Positions 39,082 to 47,518 of a DNA stretch of 64,000 nucleotides are shown here, one piece after another. A program made the translations under genes and the position numbers. Each line of letters opens with the position of its first letter. Position 1 is the stretch's first letter. The notes beneath the pieces were generated by a model. That model did no database searches and was not told the DNA's origin. It was given only the letters and a program-made list of their open reading frames with translations. The stretch is taken from positions 3,472,001 through 3,536,000 of the forward strand of contig NZ_CP107852.1 in NCBI RefSeq assembly GCF_036346875.1, given 5' to 3'. The DNA is from Nocardia sp. NBC_00508. GTDB lineage: Bacteria; Actinomycetota; Actinomycetes; Mycobacteriales; Mycobacteriaceae.

Positions 39082-41595
39082 ATGACCGACACCACCCTGC
39101 CCCCGACCGGCGGCGAGCGCATCGAACCGGTCGACATCCAGCAGGAGATGCAGAACAGCTACATCGATTACGCGATGAGCGTGATCGTCGGCCGCGCGCT
39201 GCCCGACGTGCGCGACGGCCTGAAGCCGGTGCACCGGCGCATCCTGTACGCGATGCACGACAACGGGTATCGGCCCGACCGCGGTTATGTGAAGTCCGCG
39301 CGCCCGGTCGCCGAGACCATGGGTAACTACCACCCGCACGGCGACGTGCCGATCTACGACACCCTGGTGCGGATGGCGCAGCCGTGGTCGCTGCGCTACC
39401 CGCTGGTCGACCCGCAGGGCAACTTCGGTTCCCGCGGCAACGACGGCCCGGCGGCCATGCGCTACACCGAGTGCCGTCTCACGCCCATCGCGATGGAGAT
39501 GCTGCGCGAGATCGACCACGAGACGGTCGATTTCGTGCCGAACTACGACGGCCGCTCGCGGGAGCCGGTGGTTCTGCCGTCCCGGGTGCCGAACCTGCTG
39601 ATCAACGGCTCGGGCGGCATCGCGGTCGGTATGGCGACCAACATTCCGCCGCACAACCTCAGGGAAGTCGCCGAGGCGATCTACTGGGCGTTGGAGAATC
39701 ACGACGCCGACGAGGAAGCCACCCTCGCCGCCTGCATGGCGCGCGTCAAGGGCCCGGACTTCCCGACCGACGGCCTGATCGTGGGTGGCCAGGGCATCCA
39801 CGACGCCTACTCCACCGGTCGCGGCTCCATCCGCATGCGCGGTGTGGTCGAGATCGAGGAGGACAACAAGGGCCGCACCACAATCGTCATCACCGAGCTG
39901 CCTTACCAGGTCAACCCGGACAACCTGATCTCCTCGATCGCCGAGCAGGTGCGCGACGGCAAGATCGCGGGCATCTCCGACATCCACGACGAGTCCTCCG
40001 ACCGCGCAGGTCTGCGCATCGTGGTCACCGTCAAGCGCGACGCCGTGGCCAAGGTGGTGCTGAACAACCTCTACAAGCACACCCAGCTGCAGACCAGCTT
40101 CGGTGCGAACATGCTGTCCATCGTCGACGGGGTGCCGCGCACCCTGCGGCTGGACCAGATGATCCGCCATTACGTCAACCACCAGCTCGACGTGATCGTG
40201 CGGCGGACCCGGTACCTGCTGCGCAAGGCCGAGGAACGAGCCCACATCCTGCGCGGTCTGGTCAAGGCGCTGGACGCGCTGGACGAGGTCATCGCATTGA
40301 TCCGGCGCTCGGCCGACACCGAGACCGCGCGTACCGGCCTCATGAGGCTGCTGGAGATCGACGAGATCCAGGCGACCGCGATTCTCGACATGCAGCTGCG
40401 GCGCCTCTCGGCGTTGGAGCGGCAGAAGATCGTCGACGAGTTGGCCAAGATCGAACTCGAGATCGCCGACCTCAAGGACATCCTGGAGAAGCCGCAGCGC
40501 CAGCGCGCGATCGTCCGGGACGAGCTGCAGGAGATCGTCGACAAGTACGGCGACGAGCGGCGCACCAAGATCATCGCGGCGGACGGCGACGTGGCCGACG
40601 AGGATCTCATCGCCCGCGAAGACGTGGTCGTCACGATCACCGAGACCGGCTACGCCAAGCGCACCAAGACCGATCTCTATCGCAGTCAGAAGCGCGGCGG
40701 CAAGGGCGTGCAGGGCGCAGGTCTCAAGCAGGACGACATCGTCAAGCACTTCTTCATCACCTCGACGCACGACTGGCTGCTGTTCTTCACGAACAAGGGG
40801 CGCGTGTACCGCGCCAAGGCCTACGAACTGCCGGAGGCCAACCGCACGGCGCGCGGACAGCACGTGGCGAACCTGCTCGCCTTCCAGCCGGACGAGAAGA
40901 TCGCCCAGATCATTCAGATCAGGACCTACACCGACGCCCCGTACCTGGTGCTCGCCACCAGGAACGGTCTGGTGAAGAAGTCGAAGCTGACCGATTTCGA
41001 CTCCAACCGCAGCGGCGGCATCGTCGCGGTGAATCTGCGCGATGAGGACGAATTGGTCGGCGCCGTGCTGTGCTCGGCCGACGAGGACCTGCTTCTGGTA
41101 TCCGCGCTCGGCCAGTCGATTCGCTTCTCGGCCACCGACGAGGCGCTGCGTCCGATGGGGCGCGCGACCTCGGGCGTACAGGGCATGCGGTTCAACGACA
41201 GCGATGAACTGTTGTCGCTCAATGTGGTTCGCGATGGCACATATCTGCTGGTCGCGACGTCCGGCGGCTATGCGAAGCGCACGGCGATCGAGGAGTACAC
41301 CGCGCAGGGCCGCGGCGGTAAAGGCGTATTGACCATCCAGTTCGACGCGAAACGTGGCACCCTGGTCGGGGCGCTCATCGTCGACGACGAGGATGAGTTG
41401 TACGCGATCACCTCCGGGGGCGGCGTCATCCGGACGGCGGCAAAGCAGGTTCGTAAGGCTGGACGGCAGACCAAGGGCGTGCGATTGATGAACCTCGCAG
41501 AGGGCGATACCTTGCTTGCGATCGCGCGCAATGCCGACGAGCCCGATCCCGATCAGCTCGCCGGTGACGGCGATACCGGTTCTTCTGAGAAGTAA
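39082..41595 (+). CDS. gyrA: DNA gyrase subunit A
   Basis: An 837-residue GyrA with the catalytic Tyr in AMRYTECRL, the breakage-reunion domain (residues 1 to about 520) and a C-terminal beta-pinwheel with the GyrA box KRGGKGV. The quinolone-binding helix reads [18 protein letters not shown]89 and P90 occupy the positions of M. tuberculosis A90 and S91, both known resistance positions; D93 (D94 there) is kept. The loop [14 protein letters not shown] also differs from the common VDGQGNFGS. The ATG at 39082 has AGGAGA upstream; an ATG at 39049 is rejected. It follows gyrB in one operon. Confidence 0.95.
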   Translation: MTDTTLPPTGGERIEPVDIQQEMQNSYIDYAMSVIVGRALPDVRDGLKPVHRRILYAMHDNGYRPDRGYVKSARPVAETMGNYHPHGDVPIYDTLVRMAQPWSLRYPLVDPQGNFGSRGNDGPAAMRYTECRLTPIAMEMLREIDHETVDFVPNYDGRSREPVVLPSRVPNLLINGSGGIAVGMATNIPPHNLREVAEAIYWALENHDADEEATLAACMARVKGPDFPTDGLIVGGQGIHDAYSTGRGSIRMRGVVEIEEDNKGRTTIVITELPYQVNPDNLISSIAEQVRDGKIAGISDIHDESSDRAGLRIVVTVKRDAVAKVVLNNLYKHTQLQTSFGANMLSIVDGVPRTLRLDQMIRHYVNHQLDVIVRRTRYLLRKAEERAHILRGLVKALDALDEVIALIRRSADTETARTGLMRLLEIDEIQATAILDMQLRRLSALERQKIVDELAKIELEIADLKDILEKPQRQRAIVRDELQEIVDKYGDERRTKIIAADGDVADEDLIAREDVVVTITETGYAKRTKTDLYRSQKRGGKGVQGAGLKQDDIVKHFFITSTHDWLLFFTNKGRVYRAKAYELPEANRTARGQHVANLLAFQPDEKIAQIIQIRTYTDAPYLVLATRNGLVKKSKLTDFDSNRSGGIVAVNLRDEDELVGAVLCSADEDLLLVSALGQSIRFSATDEALRPMGRATSGVQGMRFNDSDELLSLNVVRDGTYLLVATSGGYAKRTAIEEYTAQGRGGKGVLTIQFDAKRGTLVGALIVDDEDELYAITSGGGVIRTAAKQVRKAGRQTKGVRLMNLAEGDTLLAIARNADEPDPDQLAGDGDTGSSEK

Positions 41596-41634
41596 TCCAA
41601 CAGCGGCGGCAACGAACGGATCTAAGGATTCCCA

Positions 41635-42804
41635 TTGACCACTCCGAATCAGCCGAATGACGAGCGGCACCAGACGAACGGTGTGACCGAGCGGATCGCA
41701 CCGTCACCGATTCCGCCGCGGCCGATCCCACGGCCGGTCGCCTCGGCCGAGAACGGTCAGTCCGGCGGCGGCCAACCGGGCGGTCCCCAGTCCGGCGGCC
41801 ACCCTGGTGGACAACCGGGTGGTCACCAGGGCCAGCCGGGGCCGCAGCCGGGTGGCGGGCAGCCCGGTGCCAACAACCCGAACGCCCAGCCGCACGAGAT
41901 TCGTGACAACCAGGGTGATTTCGCGGCGCAGCAGGGCATGCCGGACAAGGCGCCCGCCGGCGACGGCCAGGACCACTTCGATCAGAAGACGGCGCGGATC
42001 AACACCAAGGCCGAGCAGTCAGCGCCCGAGGGCGGGGAGAAGCAGGCCGGCGGTACCGCAGGCAACGGTGGCCAGCAGTCGCCGTATCAGGACGGATGGT
42101 CGCAGCTTCCGCAGCGGGAGCCGCAGTCCAACCTGTACCGACCCGGTCAGGCGCCGGTCACCGGCCGCCCGAACTCGGGCGGGCCGGTCGGTCTCAGCAA
42201 CAACACGTCCAACGCGCGTACCACCGCCGACCTGGCGGCCAAGGCGGCACGCAAGGAAGCGGCGATGGTGAAGTCCGTCGGCATCGACGGACCCACCCGC
42301 AGCATCGCGCGGCCGGAGCTGATCAAGGACATGCCCGACCTGTCCGAGATCCGCCACCCATTGCCGCCGACCGAGGCCTCGGGTCCCCAGTCCACACCGC
42401 TTTCGCCCGCGGTTCCGGTCGCGGTCGCCGCGGTCGCTTCCGGTCATCCGCTGCGGGCTACAGTGCAGATCCGTCGCATCGATCCCTGGTCGACACTGAA
42501 GATCTCGCTGGTGATCAGCGTGGCGATGTTCTTCGTGTGGATGCTGGCGGTCGGCCTGCTGTACATCGTGCTCGAGGGCATGGGTGTGTGGGAACGACTG
42601 AACAACACGTTCACCGACATGGTGTCCCAGGACGGCGGCTCGGTCGGGTTGATCGACGCGGGCACCGTCTTCGGCTACGCGGGCGTGATCGGCTTGATCA
42701 ATGTCGTTCTGTTCACCGCGCTCGGCACCGTCGGCACGTTCATCTACAACCAGTGCTGCGACCTCGTCGGCGGTATCCAGGTAACCCTGGCCGACCCCGA
42801 CTAG
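41635..42804 (+). CDS. DUF3566 domain membrane protein (Rv0007-like)
   Basis: A 389-residue protein. Residues 1 to about 260 are disordered, rich in Gly, Gln and Pro (GGQPGG-type repeats near residues 40-80). The conserved C-terminal DUF3566 domain (about 275-389) has two membrane helices (LVISVAMFFVWMLAVGLLYIV and GVIGLINVVLFTALGTVGTF). Homologues always follow gyrA in Mycobacteriales (Rv0007); their function is not established. Start TTG 41635 with AAGG 7 nt upstream. A terminator follows the stop. Confidence 0.88.
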   Translation: MTTPNQPNDERHQTNGVTERIAPSPIPPRPIPRPVASAENGQSGGGQPGGPQSGGHPGGQPGGHQGQPGPQPGGGQPGANNPNAQPHEIRDNQGDFAAQQGMPDKAPAGDGQDHFDQKTARINTKAEQSAPEGGEKQAGGTAGNGGQQSPYQDGWSQLPQREPQSNLYRPGQAPVTGRPNSGGPVGLSNNTSNARTTADLAAKAARKEAAMVKSVGIDGPTRSIARPELIKDMPDLSEIRHPLPPTEASGPQSTPLSPAVPVAVAAVASGHPLRATVQIRRIDPWSTLKISLVISVAMFFVWMLAVGLLYIVLEGMGVWERLNNTFTDMVSQDGGSVGLIDAGTVFGYAGVIGLINVVLFTALGTVGTFIYNQCCDLVGGIQVTLADPD

Positions 42805-42818
42805 GCCAGGTCCTCCGA

Positions 42819-42861
42819 ACGGCCGGTACCCGCCCTCAGCAGGGCTGGTTCCGGCCGTTTT
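42819..42861 (+). terminator. Terminator after the DUF3566 gene
   Basis: Arms ACGGCCGG (42819-42826) and CCGGCCGT (42851-42858), with further pairing inside, followed by TTTT. It ends the gyrBA-DUF3566 transcription unit. Confidence 0.8.
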
Positions 42862-43012
42862 GGTTATCGGCAATACGCCGAGGCGGCCCGCTCAGATCGT
42901 TCTCGGGCCGGGCCCGAGTCAACCGCAAGCCTTCTACCAGCAGTTTTGGTTCATGGAGCTCGTTTCCGGTAATCTTTGCTCTCGGCTCGGCGATCCGAGT
43001 CGATTACAACAG

Positions 43013-43086
43013 GGGCCTATAGCTCAGGCGGTTAGAGCGCTTCGCTGATAACGAAGAGGTCGGAGGTTCAAGTCCTCCTAGGCCCA
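43013..43086 (+). tRNA. ileT: tRNA-Ile(GAT)
   Basis: A complete cloverleaf of 74 nt. The acceptor GGGCCTA pairs with TAGGCCC, the anticodon loop is CTGATAA (anticodon GAT), and the T arm is GGAGGTTCAAGTCCTCC. The discriminator is A and no exact CCA is encoded, so PcnA must add it. This is the conserved ileT downstream of gyrA. Confidence 0.97.
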
Positions 43087-43284
43087 CCCACATTTCCGGT
43101 CATCGACCGTCCGGTAGCAGATTCGCACCACGCCCCCCGCTTTCACAGCATGTTGTGTCGTCGACTTCGATGGCAAAGAACAGCGGTGCGGACATCTCAC
43201 CTTTGCCACGTGCTCGGCGATGGAGGTACGCCAGTAGCGCTCGAGTGGGGTTTGGAGATTGCACCCCCAAACGTGATGGCGGAG

Positions 43285-43319
43285 CAAAAAAGGCTCGCGC
43301 TCTCCGCGAGCACGAGCCT
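43285..43319 (-). terminator. Second copy of tRNA-Ala terminator
   Basis: Hairpin with arms AGGCTCG/CGAGCCT (43291-43319) and the inner sequence GCTCTCCGCGAGC. On the minus strand it is followed by TTTTTT. It is nearly the same as the hairpin at 43453-43481. Confidence 0.7.
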
Positions 43320-43446
43320 GCCCCTTGTGGACCTTGCGGGAACTCACTCGAACCATGACCACCCAACGCAACCACAAGCACGGGGGTCCGGGGGCGAAGC
43401 CCTCCGGGCGGGGCGTGGGGGTTGCATCCCCACAAAACACGCGAAA

Positions 43447-43481
43447 CCAAAAAGGCGAGCGCTCTCCGCGAGCACTCGCCT
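43447..43481 (-). terminator. Terminator of tRNA-Ala (minus strand)
   Basis: Arms AGGCGAG/CTCGCCT (43453-43481) with an inner GCTC/GAGC stem, followed by TTTTT on the minus strand. It lies 6 nt after the CCA end of the tRNA. Confidence 0.8.
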
Positions 43482-43486
43482 CCTAT

Positions 43487-43562
43487 TGGTGGAGCCTAGG
43501 GGAATCGAACCCCTAACCCCTGCCTTGCAAAGGCAGTGCTCTGCCAATTGAGCTAAGGCCCC
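43487..43562 (-). tRNA. alaT: tRNA-Ala(TGC), CCA encoded
   Basis: Minus-strand cloverleaf: the acceptor GGGGCCT pairs with AGGCTCC, the anticodon is TGC in the loop TTTGCAA, the T-loop is GGTTCGATTCC, the discriminator is A and CCA is encoded (76 nt in all). The 73-nt body is identical to the plus-strand copy at 52155. Orientation is opposite to tRNA-Ile, unlike the usual co-directional ileT-alaT pair. Confidence 0.96.
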
Positions 43563-43692
43563 GTCATCGTTCGCACGGTCGGCGTGCACAGATGCCTGGA
43601 AACGGTACCTTCTCGAGGTTGACACGGTCAAAACAGCAGGATGTCACGGCTGGAAGTGGACGGCAGGACGCGCGGCACCCAGTGGCTTTCCG

Positions 43693-44355
43693 TCAGGCGA
43701 GGTTGTCGCCGCGCCGCAGCGTGTCGAGCGAGGGCAGCGGGAGTCGGCAGATTTCGCATGCCTCGTCGGCGGGGAGGCCGAACATGCGCAGCAGATCCTC
43801 GGTCACTTGGTCGGAGGCGGTGGCATCGTCGCGTTCTGGGTGATCGTGCAGTAGTTGGCCCAGACACAGGGCGGCGCCGGCCACGATCGTCATGGCCAGT
43901 TCCGCGTCGCGGGTGTGGAACCGGCCTGCGCGGGCCGCTGCCTCGATATCGCGGCGAGCGCGGGGCGCCAGGCCTTTATCGGAGACGGTCAGCGCTAGGC
44001 CGTTGTTGAGCAGGACCTTGCTGAGGGTGGGGTTTCGCCGATGCATGCGACCGGTCAGCCGGAAGCTCTGCGCGAAGATCTGGGCAGGGTCGTCCAAGCC
44101 CTCCATCAGGGCGTCGAGCACCGCGCCGTGCTGGTCGAGCGCCTCCTCGACCGCGGCGTGGAACAGGTCCTCCCGGCTTTGGAAGTGGTTGTAGAACGAC
44201 CCCATGCCGACATCGGCGGCCTGGGTGATCTCCAGGATCGGCGCATTCAGTTTCCCGGTCGCGATGAACCGCTGGGCTGCGCTCAGGAGAGCGGCGCGGG
44301 TGCGTGCCTTGCGGCGCTCCAGGCGGTTGGTTTCCGCAGCGGGCTGTCCGGTCAT
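43693..44355 (-). CDS. TetR family transcriptional regulator of the catabolic operon
   Basis: A 220-residue TetR regulator. The HTH is at about residues 15-60 (ALLSAAQRFIATGKLNAP, then ITQAADVGMGSFYNHFQSRE). A helical ligand domain follows. It is transcribed divergently from the VOC dioxygenase operon. The 133-bp gap between the two starts contains two palindromes (44404-44429 and 44454-44467), the likely operators through which it represses both directions. The inducer is presumably an aromatic substrate or intermediate of the operon. Confidence 0.9.
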   Translation of the reverse strand: MTGQPAAETNRLERRKARTRAALLSAAQRFIATGKLNAPILEITQAADVGMGSFYNHFQSREDLFHAAVEEALDQHGAVLDALMEGLDDPAQIFAQSFRLTGRMHRRNPTLSKVLLNNGLALTVSDKGLAPRARRDIEAAARAGRFHTRDAELAMTIVAGAALCLGQLLHDHPERDDATASDQVTEDLLRMFGLPADEACEICRLPLPSLDTLRRGDNLA

Positions 44356-44403
44356 TCCTGCTCACCTCTCCCTGATCGACCCGGACATACTAACGCCCTA
44401 CTT

Positions 44404-44429
44404 CAGTTATGACGAATTCCTCATAACTG
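44404..44429. promoter_or_regulatory. Operator O1 between tetR and the catabolic operon
   Basis: Perfect 9-bp inverted repeat CAGTTATGA / TCATAACTG with an 8-bp spacer (CGAATTCC). It lies 48 bp upstream of the TetR start codon. Confidence 0.75.
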
Positions 44430-44453
44430 CTTGACTGAATACTGCGTCGCATG

Positions 44454-44467
44454 TGACGATATCGTCA
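44454..44467. promoter_or_regulatory. Operator O2 at the VOC dioxygenase start
   Basis: Perfect 14-bp palindrome TGACGATATCGTCA, ending just before the Shine-Dalgarno of the VOC gene. It shares TGACGA with O1 and O3. Confidence 0.7.
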
Positions 44468-44488
44468 GTCTTATGGAGGGAGTGGTCG

Positions 44489-45622
44489 ATGATCGACCAT
44501 CACGACCCGCACACCGGACTGCACAGTGAGCACGGTGCCTTCGCGGGCGAACATCCAGGGCGAGCGCGCGATCCGATCGTGAAGGTGCACGATCTGGCAT
44601 GGCTGGAGTTCGAGAAGCCGGACCTCGAGCGTGCTGAGGCCTTCGCACATGCCTTCGGCTTCGCGACGTCGCTGCGCACGCCGAACGAGCTGCAGCTGCG
44701 GGGCACCGACGCCGCCGCGCCATGCGTACTCATCCGGCGCGGACTGCGATCGAGGTTCGTCGGCCCGGCCTTCCGAGCGGCGGACACCGCCGATCTGTTC
44801 CGGCTCGCGGAGGCCGGGGGAAGCAAGGTGGCGTACCTGCCCGGCAATCTGGGCGGGTCGACCGTCGATCTGACTGATCCGAGCGGGTTGCGTGTGCGGG
44901 TTGTCGCCGACACGCACACGTTGACCGCCGTGCCCGGACAGACTCCGCACACACTCAACCTCGGGCACGAGGTGCCCCGGATGAACCGCACGCAGCGGCC
45001 GCCGCGCGAGCCGGCGCGGGTCCAACGTCTGGGGCATGTGGTGGTACAGACCACCAAGTACCGAGAGACGCTCGATTGGTATCTGCGGCATTTGGGTCTG
45101 ATCGTCAGCGACTTCCTCTACTACCCGGGGCAGCGCGAACTCGGGCCGGTGATGAGCTTCATCCGATGCGATCGAGGCCGGACTCCTGCTGACCATCACA
45201 CCTTGGCGTTGGCGCTCGGTCCGGTGAGCCGGTATGTGCATTCGGCATACCAGGTCGCCGATCTGGATGCGCTGGCCGCGGGTGGAGAATACCTGCGCGA
45301 TCACGGCTACTACCGGTCGTGGGGGATCGGCAGGCACATCCAGGGCAGCCAGATCTTCGACTACTGGCGCGATCCGGACGGGTTTCTGGTCGAGCACTTC
45401 AGCGACGGCGACATGTTCGACTGCACGCTGGAACCCGGCTGGGCGCCGTTCACCGCCTCCGGGCTGGCCCAGTGGGGACCGCCCGCCAGCAAGGACTTCC
45501 TCGGCCTGAAGCCAGGCCGGGAATCGCTTCGCGAGCTGCGCGCAATGGTCGACGCGCTACGCGACGCCAACGAATTCGATCTCCGCCGTCTGCGCGGCCT
45601 GTTGAAAGTAGCCAATTCATGA
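44489..45622 (+). CDS. Extradiol-type VOC dioxygenase
   Basis: A 377-residue two-module vicinal-oxygen-chelate protein. The N-terminal module lies at about residues 34-145 and the C-terminal module at about 181-320. The C-terminal module keeps the 2-His-1-carboxylate metal site: H183 (GHVVVQT), H236/H237 (ADHHTLAL) and E302 (FLVEHFSDGD). That points to ring-cleaving catechol 2,3-dioxygenase-like activity. ATG 44489 has GGAGGG about 8 nt upstream; an upstream GTG (44453) lies in operator O2 and is rejected. First gene of a five-gene operon with overlaps or minimal spacing; regulated by the divergent TetR. The exact catechol is unknown. Confidence 0.85.
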   Translation: MIDHHDPHTGLHSEHGAFAGEHPGRARDPIVKVHDLAWLEFEKPDLERAEAFAHAFGFATSLRTPNELQLRGTDAAAPCVLIRRGLRSRFVGPAFRAADTADLFRLAEAGGSKVAYLPGNLGGSTVDLTDPSGLRVRVVADTHTLTAVPGQTPHTLNLGHEVPRMNRTQRPPREPARVQRLGHVVVQTTKYRETLDWYLRHLGLIVSDFLYYPGQRELGPVMSFIRCDRGRTPADHHTLALALGPVSRYVHSAYQVADLDALAAGGEYLRDHGYYRSWGIGRHIQGSQIFDYWRDPDGFLVEHFSDGDMFDCTLEPGWAPFTASGLAQWGPPASKDFLGLKPGRESLRELRAMVDALRDANEFDLRRLRGLLKVANS

Positions 45623-46554
45623 GCATTTCCGTTCTCCGTACCGCCGATGCCTGGTGGGTGGCAACACCTTCCGGCGCCGCGAGGGTCGATACAGCGGCGA
45701 CCACCACCGCTCAGCTGCTCACCGATCGGCAGGCGCTCGGCGCGGCTGCCGTCAGCGCCGAGGTCGTGCCGGTCGCGGGGCTTTCGCTGGTCTCGCCGGT
45801 GACCGCGCCGTGCCGGGTGGTCGCGCAGATGACGAATTTCGCCTCGCACGTGAAGGATTCGGGCATGGACCCGGAAACGGTGCCGCTGACGTTCTTCCGG
45901 AAGGCGTCGGGGTCGATCAATGGTCCGCACGACGATGTCATCCGGCCCGCTCATGTGCGGTTGCTGGACTACGAGGTGGAGATCGGTCTGGTGTTCGGCC
46001 GGGAGATGGCGGTCGGATCGGAGATCAGCGCGGACAACGTCGCCGACTACATCGCCGGTTTGGTTGTGACCAATGACATCTCCGCGCGCGATGTGCAGTT
46101 GCCGAAAACCCAGTTCTACGAGGCGAAGTCGTACCCGACATTCACCCCGGTCGGGCCCGCTCTGGTGTTGCTGGATGCCGACGAGCTGAAGCGGTTCACC
46201 GATCTGCGGCTGCGATTGTGGGTCAACGGCGAGGTGCGCCAGGACATGACCGTTGCGGACATGATCTACCGGCCGCTGCAGACCCTGCAGGCGTTGACCC
46301 GGTTCCAGCGCATGGACATCGGTGACCTGCTGCTCACCGGGACGCCGATCGGCACCGCGTTGAGCGCTCCGCCGAAACCGGCCGAGATCATCGGATCGTT
46401 GCTACCGCCCGCGGTGAAATGGAAGTTGTTCTTCAAAGGCCAGGCCAAGAACCCGAAGTACCTGCAGGATGGCGACGTCATCGAGGCCACGATCGCTACC
46501 GACGATGGCGCCATCGATTTGGGTCGCCAGCGCACCACGGTGAGGTACCGGTGA
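45619..46554 (+). CDS. Fumarylacetoacetate hydrolase family protein
   Basis: A 311-residue FAH-fold enzyme. The catalytic domain (about residues 95-305) contains the metal-binding pattern DYEVEIGLVFGREM, then VTNDISARDVQ and GDLLLTGTPIGT. Family members hydrolyse or hydrate the dienoate products of ring cleavage (for example oxopentenoate hydratases and acylpyruvases), which fits its place after a ring-cleavage dioxygenase. It overlaps the VOC gene by 4 bp (ATGA) and the next gene by 4 bp (GTGA). Confidence 0.88.
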   Translation: MSISVLRTADAWWVATPSGAARVDTAATTTAQLLTDRQALGAAAVSAEVVPVAGLSLVSPVTAPCRVVAQMTNFASHVKDSGMDPETVPLTFFRKASGSINGPHDDVIRPAHVRLLDYEVEIGLVFGREMAVGSEISADNVADYIAGLVVTNDISARDVQLPKTQFYEAKSYPTFTPVGPALVLLDADELKRFTDLRLRLWVNGEVRQDMTVADMIYRPLQTLQALTRFQRMDIGDLLLTGTPIGTALSAPPKPAEIIGSLLPPAVKWKLFFKGQAKNPKYLQDGDVIEATIATDDGAIDLGRQRTTVRYR

Positions 46555-47168
46555 TCGAAGAAGTAATGACCGGGGACCTGCTGTGGCCGCTCTACGGGCA
46601 GCCGAGCGACCTGGCCGAGATCGAATCCGTGCCGCTGGCGCAGCGCGGCCTACCGGAATCGACCTATGCCCTGCTGGTGCGGGCCAAGGACCTCATCATC
46701 CGCGGCGGCCACAATATCGACCCCGCGACCATCGAAGACGCCCTGCTCGCTCACCCACAGGTCACCGCGGCAGGCGCGGTCGGCCGCCCCGGCATCCACG
46801 CCGGTGAAGTGCCCGTCGCGTACGTCTCCCTTATCCCCAGCGCCGACATCACCGAAACCGACCTGCTCCACTGGGCACACCAACACGTACCCGAACGCGC
46901 CGCCGCACCCAAGACCGTGACGGTCCTCGATGCGCTGCCGGTCACCGACGTCGGCAAACCCTACAGACTCGGACTACGCGCCGACGCCACGCGCCGTGAA
47001 TTTCTCGATGCCCTCAGCGGGATCACCGGAGTGAAAAGCATCATCGCGACCATCGAGGACGGAGCGATAGTCGCGACCGTCGAACTGGACCATGCGGATG
47101 GCGAGACCGTCGTGGCGGCCATCCTCGCCCGATACCCGATCGCGTGGCGAGTCGCGGTGCGCCGATGA
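46551..47168 (+). pseudogene. Acyl-CoA synthetase with large internal deletion
   Basis: A 205-residue frame. Residues 1-48 (MTGDLLWPLYGQPSDLAE to LPESTYALLVRA) look like the N-terminus of a fatty-acid/acyl-CoA ligase. Residues 49-205 (KDLIIRGGHNIDPATIEDAL onward) are the C-terminal AMP-binding_C domain. The whole ATP/adenylate-binding core, about 400 residues, is missing, yet the frame is kept. At the junction the bases CGGGCC could belong to either side (VRA- and GRAKD), suggesting deletion between short direct repeats. The product cannot form an acyl-adenylate. It overlaps both neighbours, so the operon stays coupled. Confidence 0.7.
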
Positions 47169-47518
47169 ACGGTGCGTCTATCGTGCTCGCCCTCCTGCTG
47201 GCGGGGTTCTTTCTGCTGGTCGGGGTGTCGAAGGTGGTGGCGGTCGGGTCGATGCGAGAGCGTGCCACGCATGCCGGGTTCTCCGTCTCCGCCCGTCGGA
47301 AGATCGGCGGTCTCGAGATAGCCGCCGCACTGGGCCTGCTGATCGGCATCGCCTGGTGGCCGGTCGGCGCGGCAGCGGGAACCGGGCTGGTGTTGCTGAT
47401 GATCGGAGCCGTCGTCGTTCATCGGCGCACCGGTGACGCGGTGCGCCAGTTCGGCCCTGCCGCGATCACCGCACTGATAGCAATTGGCTATCTCACCACA
47501 GTGTGGGGAGGCTTGTGA
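47165..47518 (+). CDS. DoxX-like small membrane protein
   Basis: A 117-residue protein with four hydrophobic helices (about residues 5-25, 48-65, 67-85 and 95-112) and the GVSKVVAVGSMRE segment typical of DoxX-like proteins. Such proteins often accompany oxygenases, but their role is not well defined. It overlaps the preceding gene by 4 bp and the following monooxygenase by 1 bp (TGATG), so it belongs to the operon. Confidence 0.8.
   Translation: MNGASIVLALLLAGFFLLVGVSKVVAVGSMRERATHAGFSVSARRKIGGLEIAAALGLLIGIAWWPVGAAAGTGLVLLMIGAVVVHRRTGDAVRQFGPAAITALIAIGYLTTVWGGL

Larger units (their letters stand above)
43087..43486. other. Gap between tRNA-Ile and tRNA-Ala(-) with duplicated hairpin terminators
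   Basis: No gene is supported in these 400 bp. It holds two related minus-strand terminators about 160 bp apart (see separate entries). Both are embedded in a longer imperfect direct repeat that begins near TTGCACCCCCA (43258) and TTGCATCCCCA (about 43422). Confidence 0.5.

Noticed and set aside
38977..41670. 897-codon open frame on the minus strand across gyrA
   Set aside because: Antisense shadow of gyrA with biased composition and no recognisable domain.
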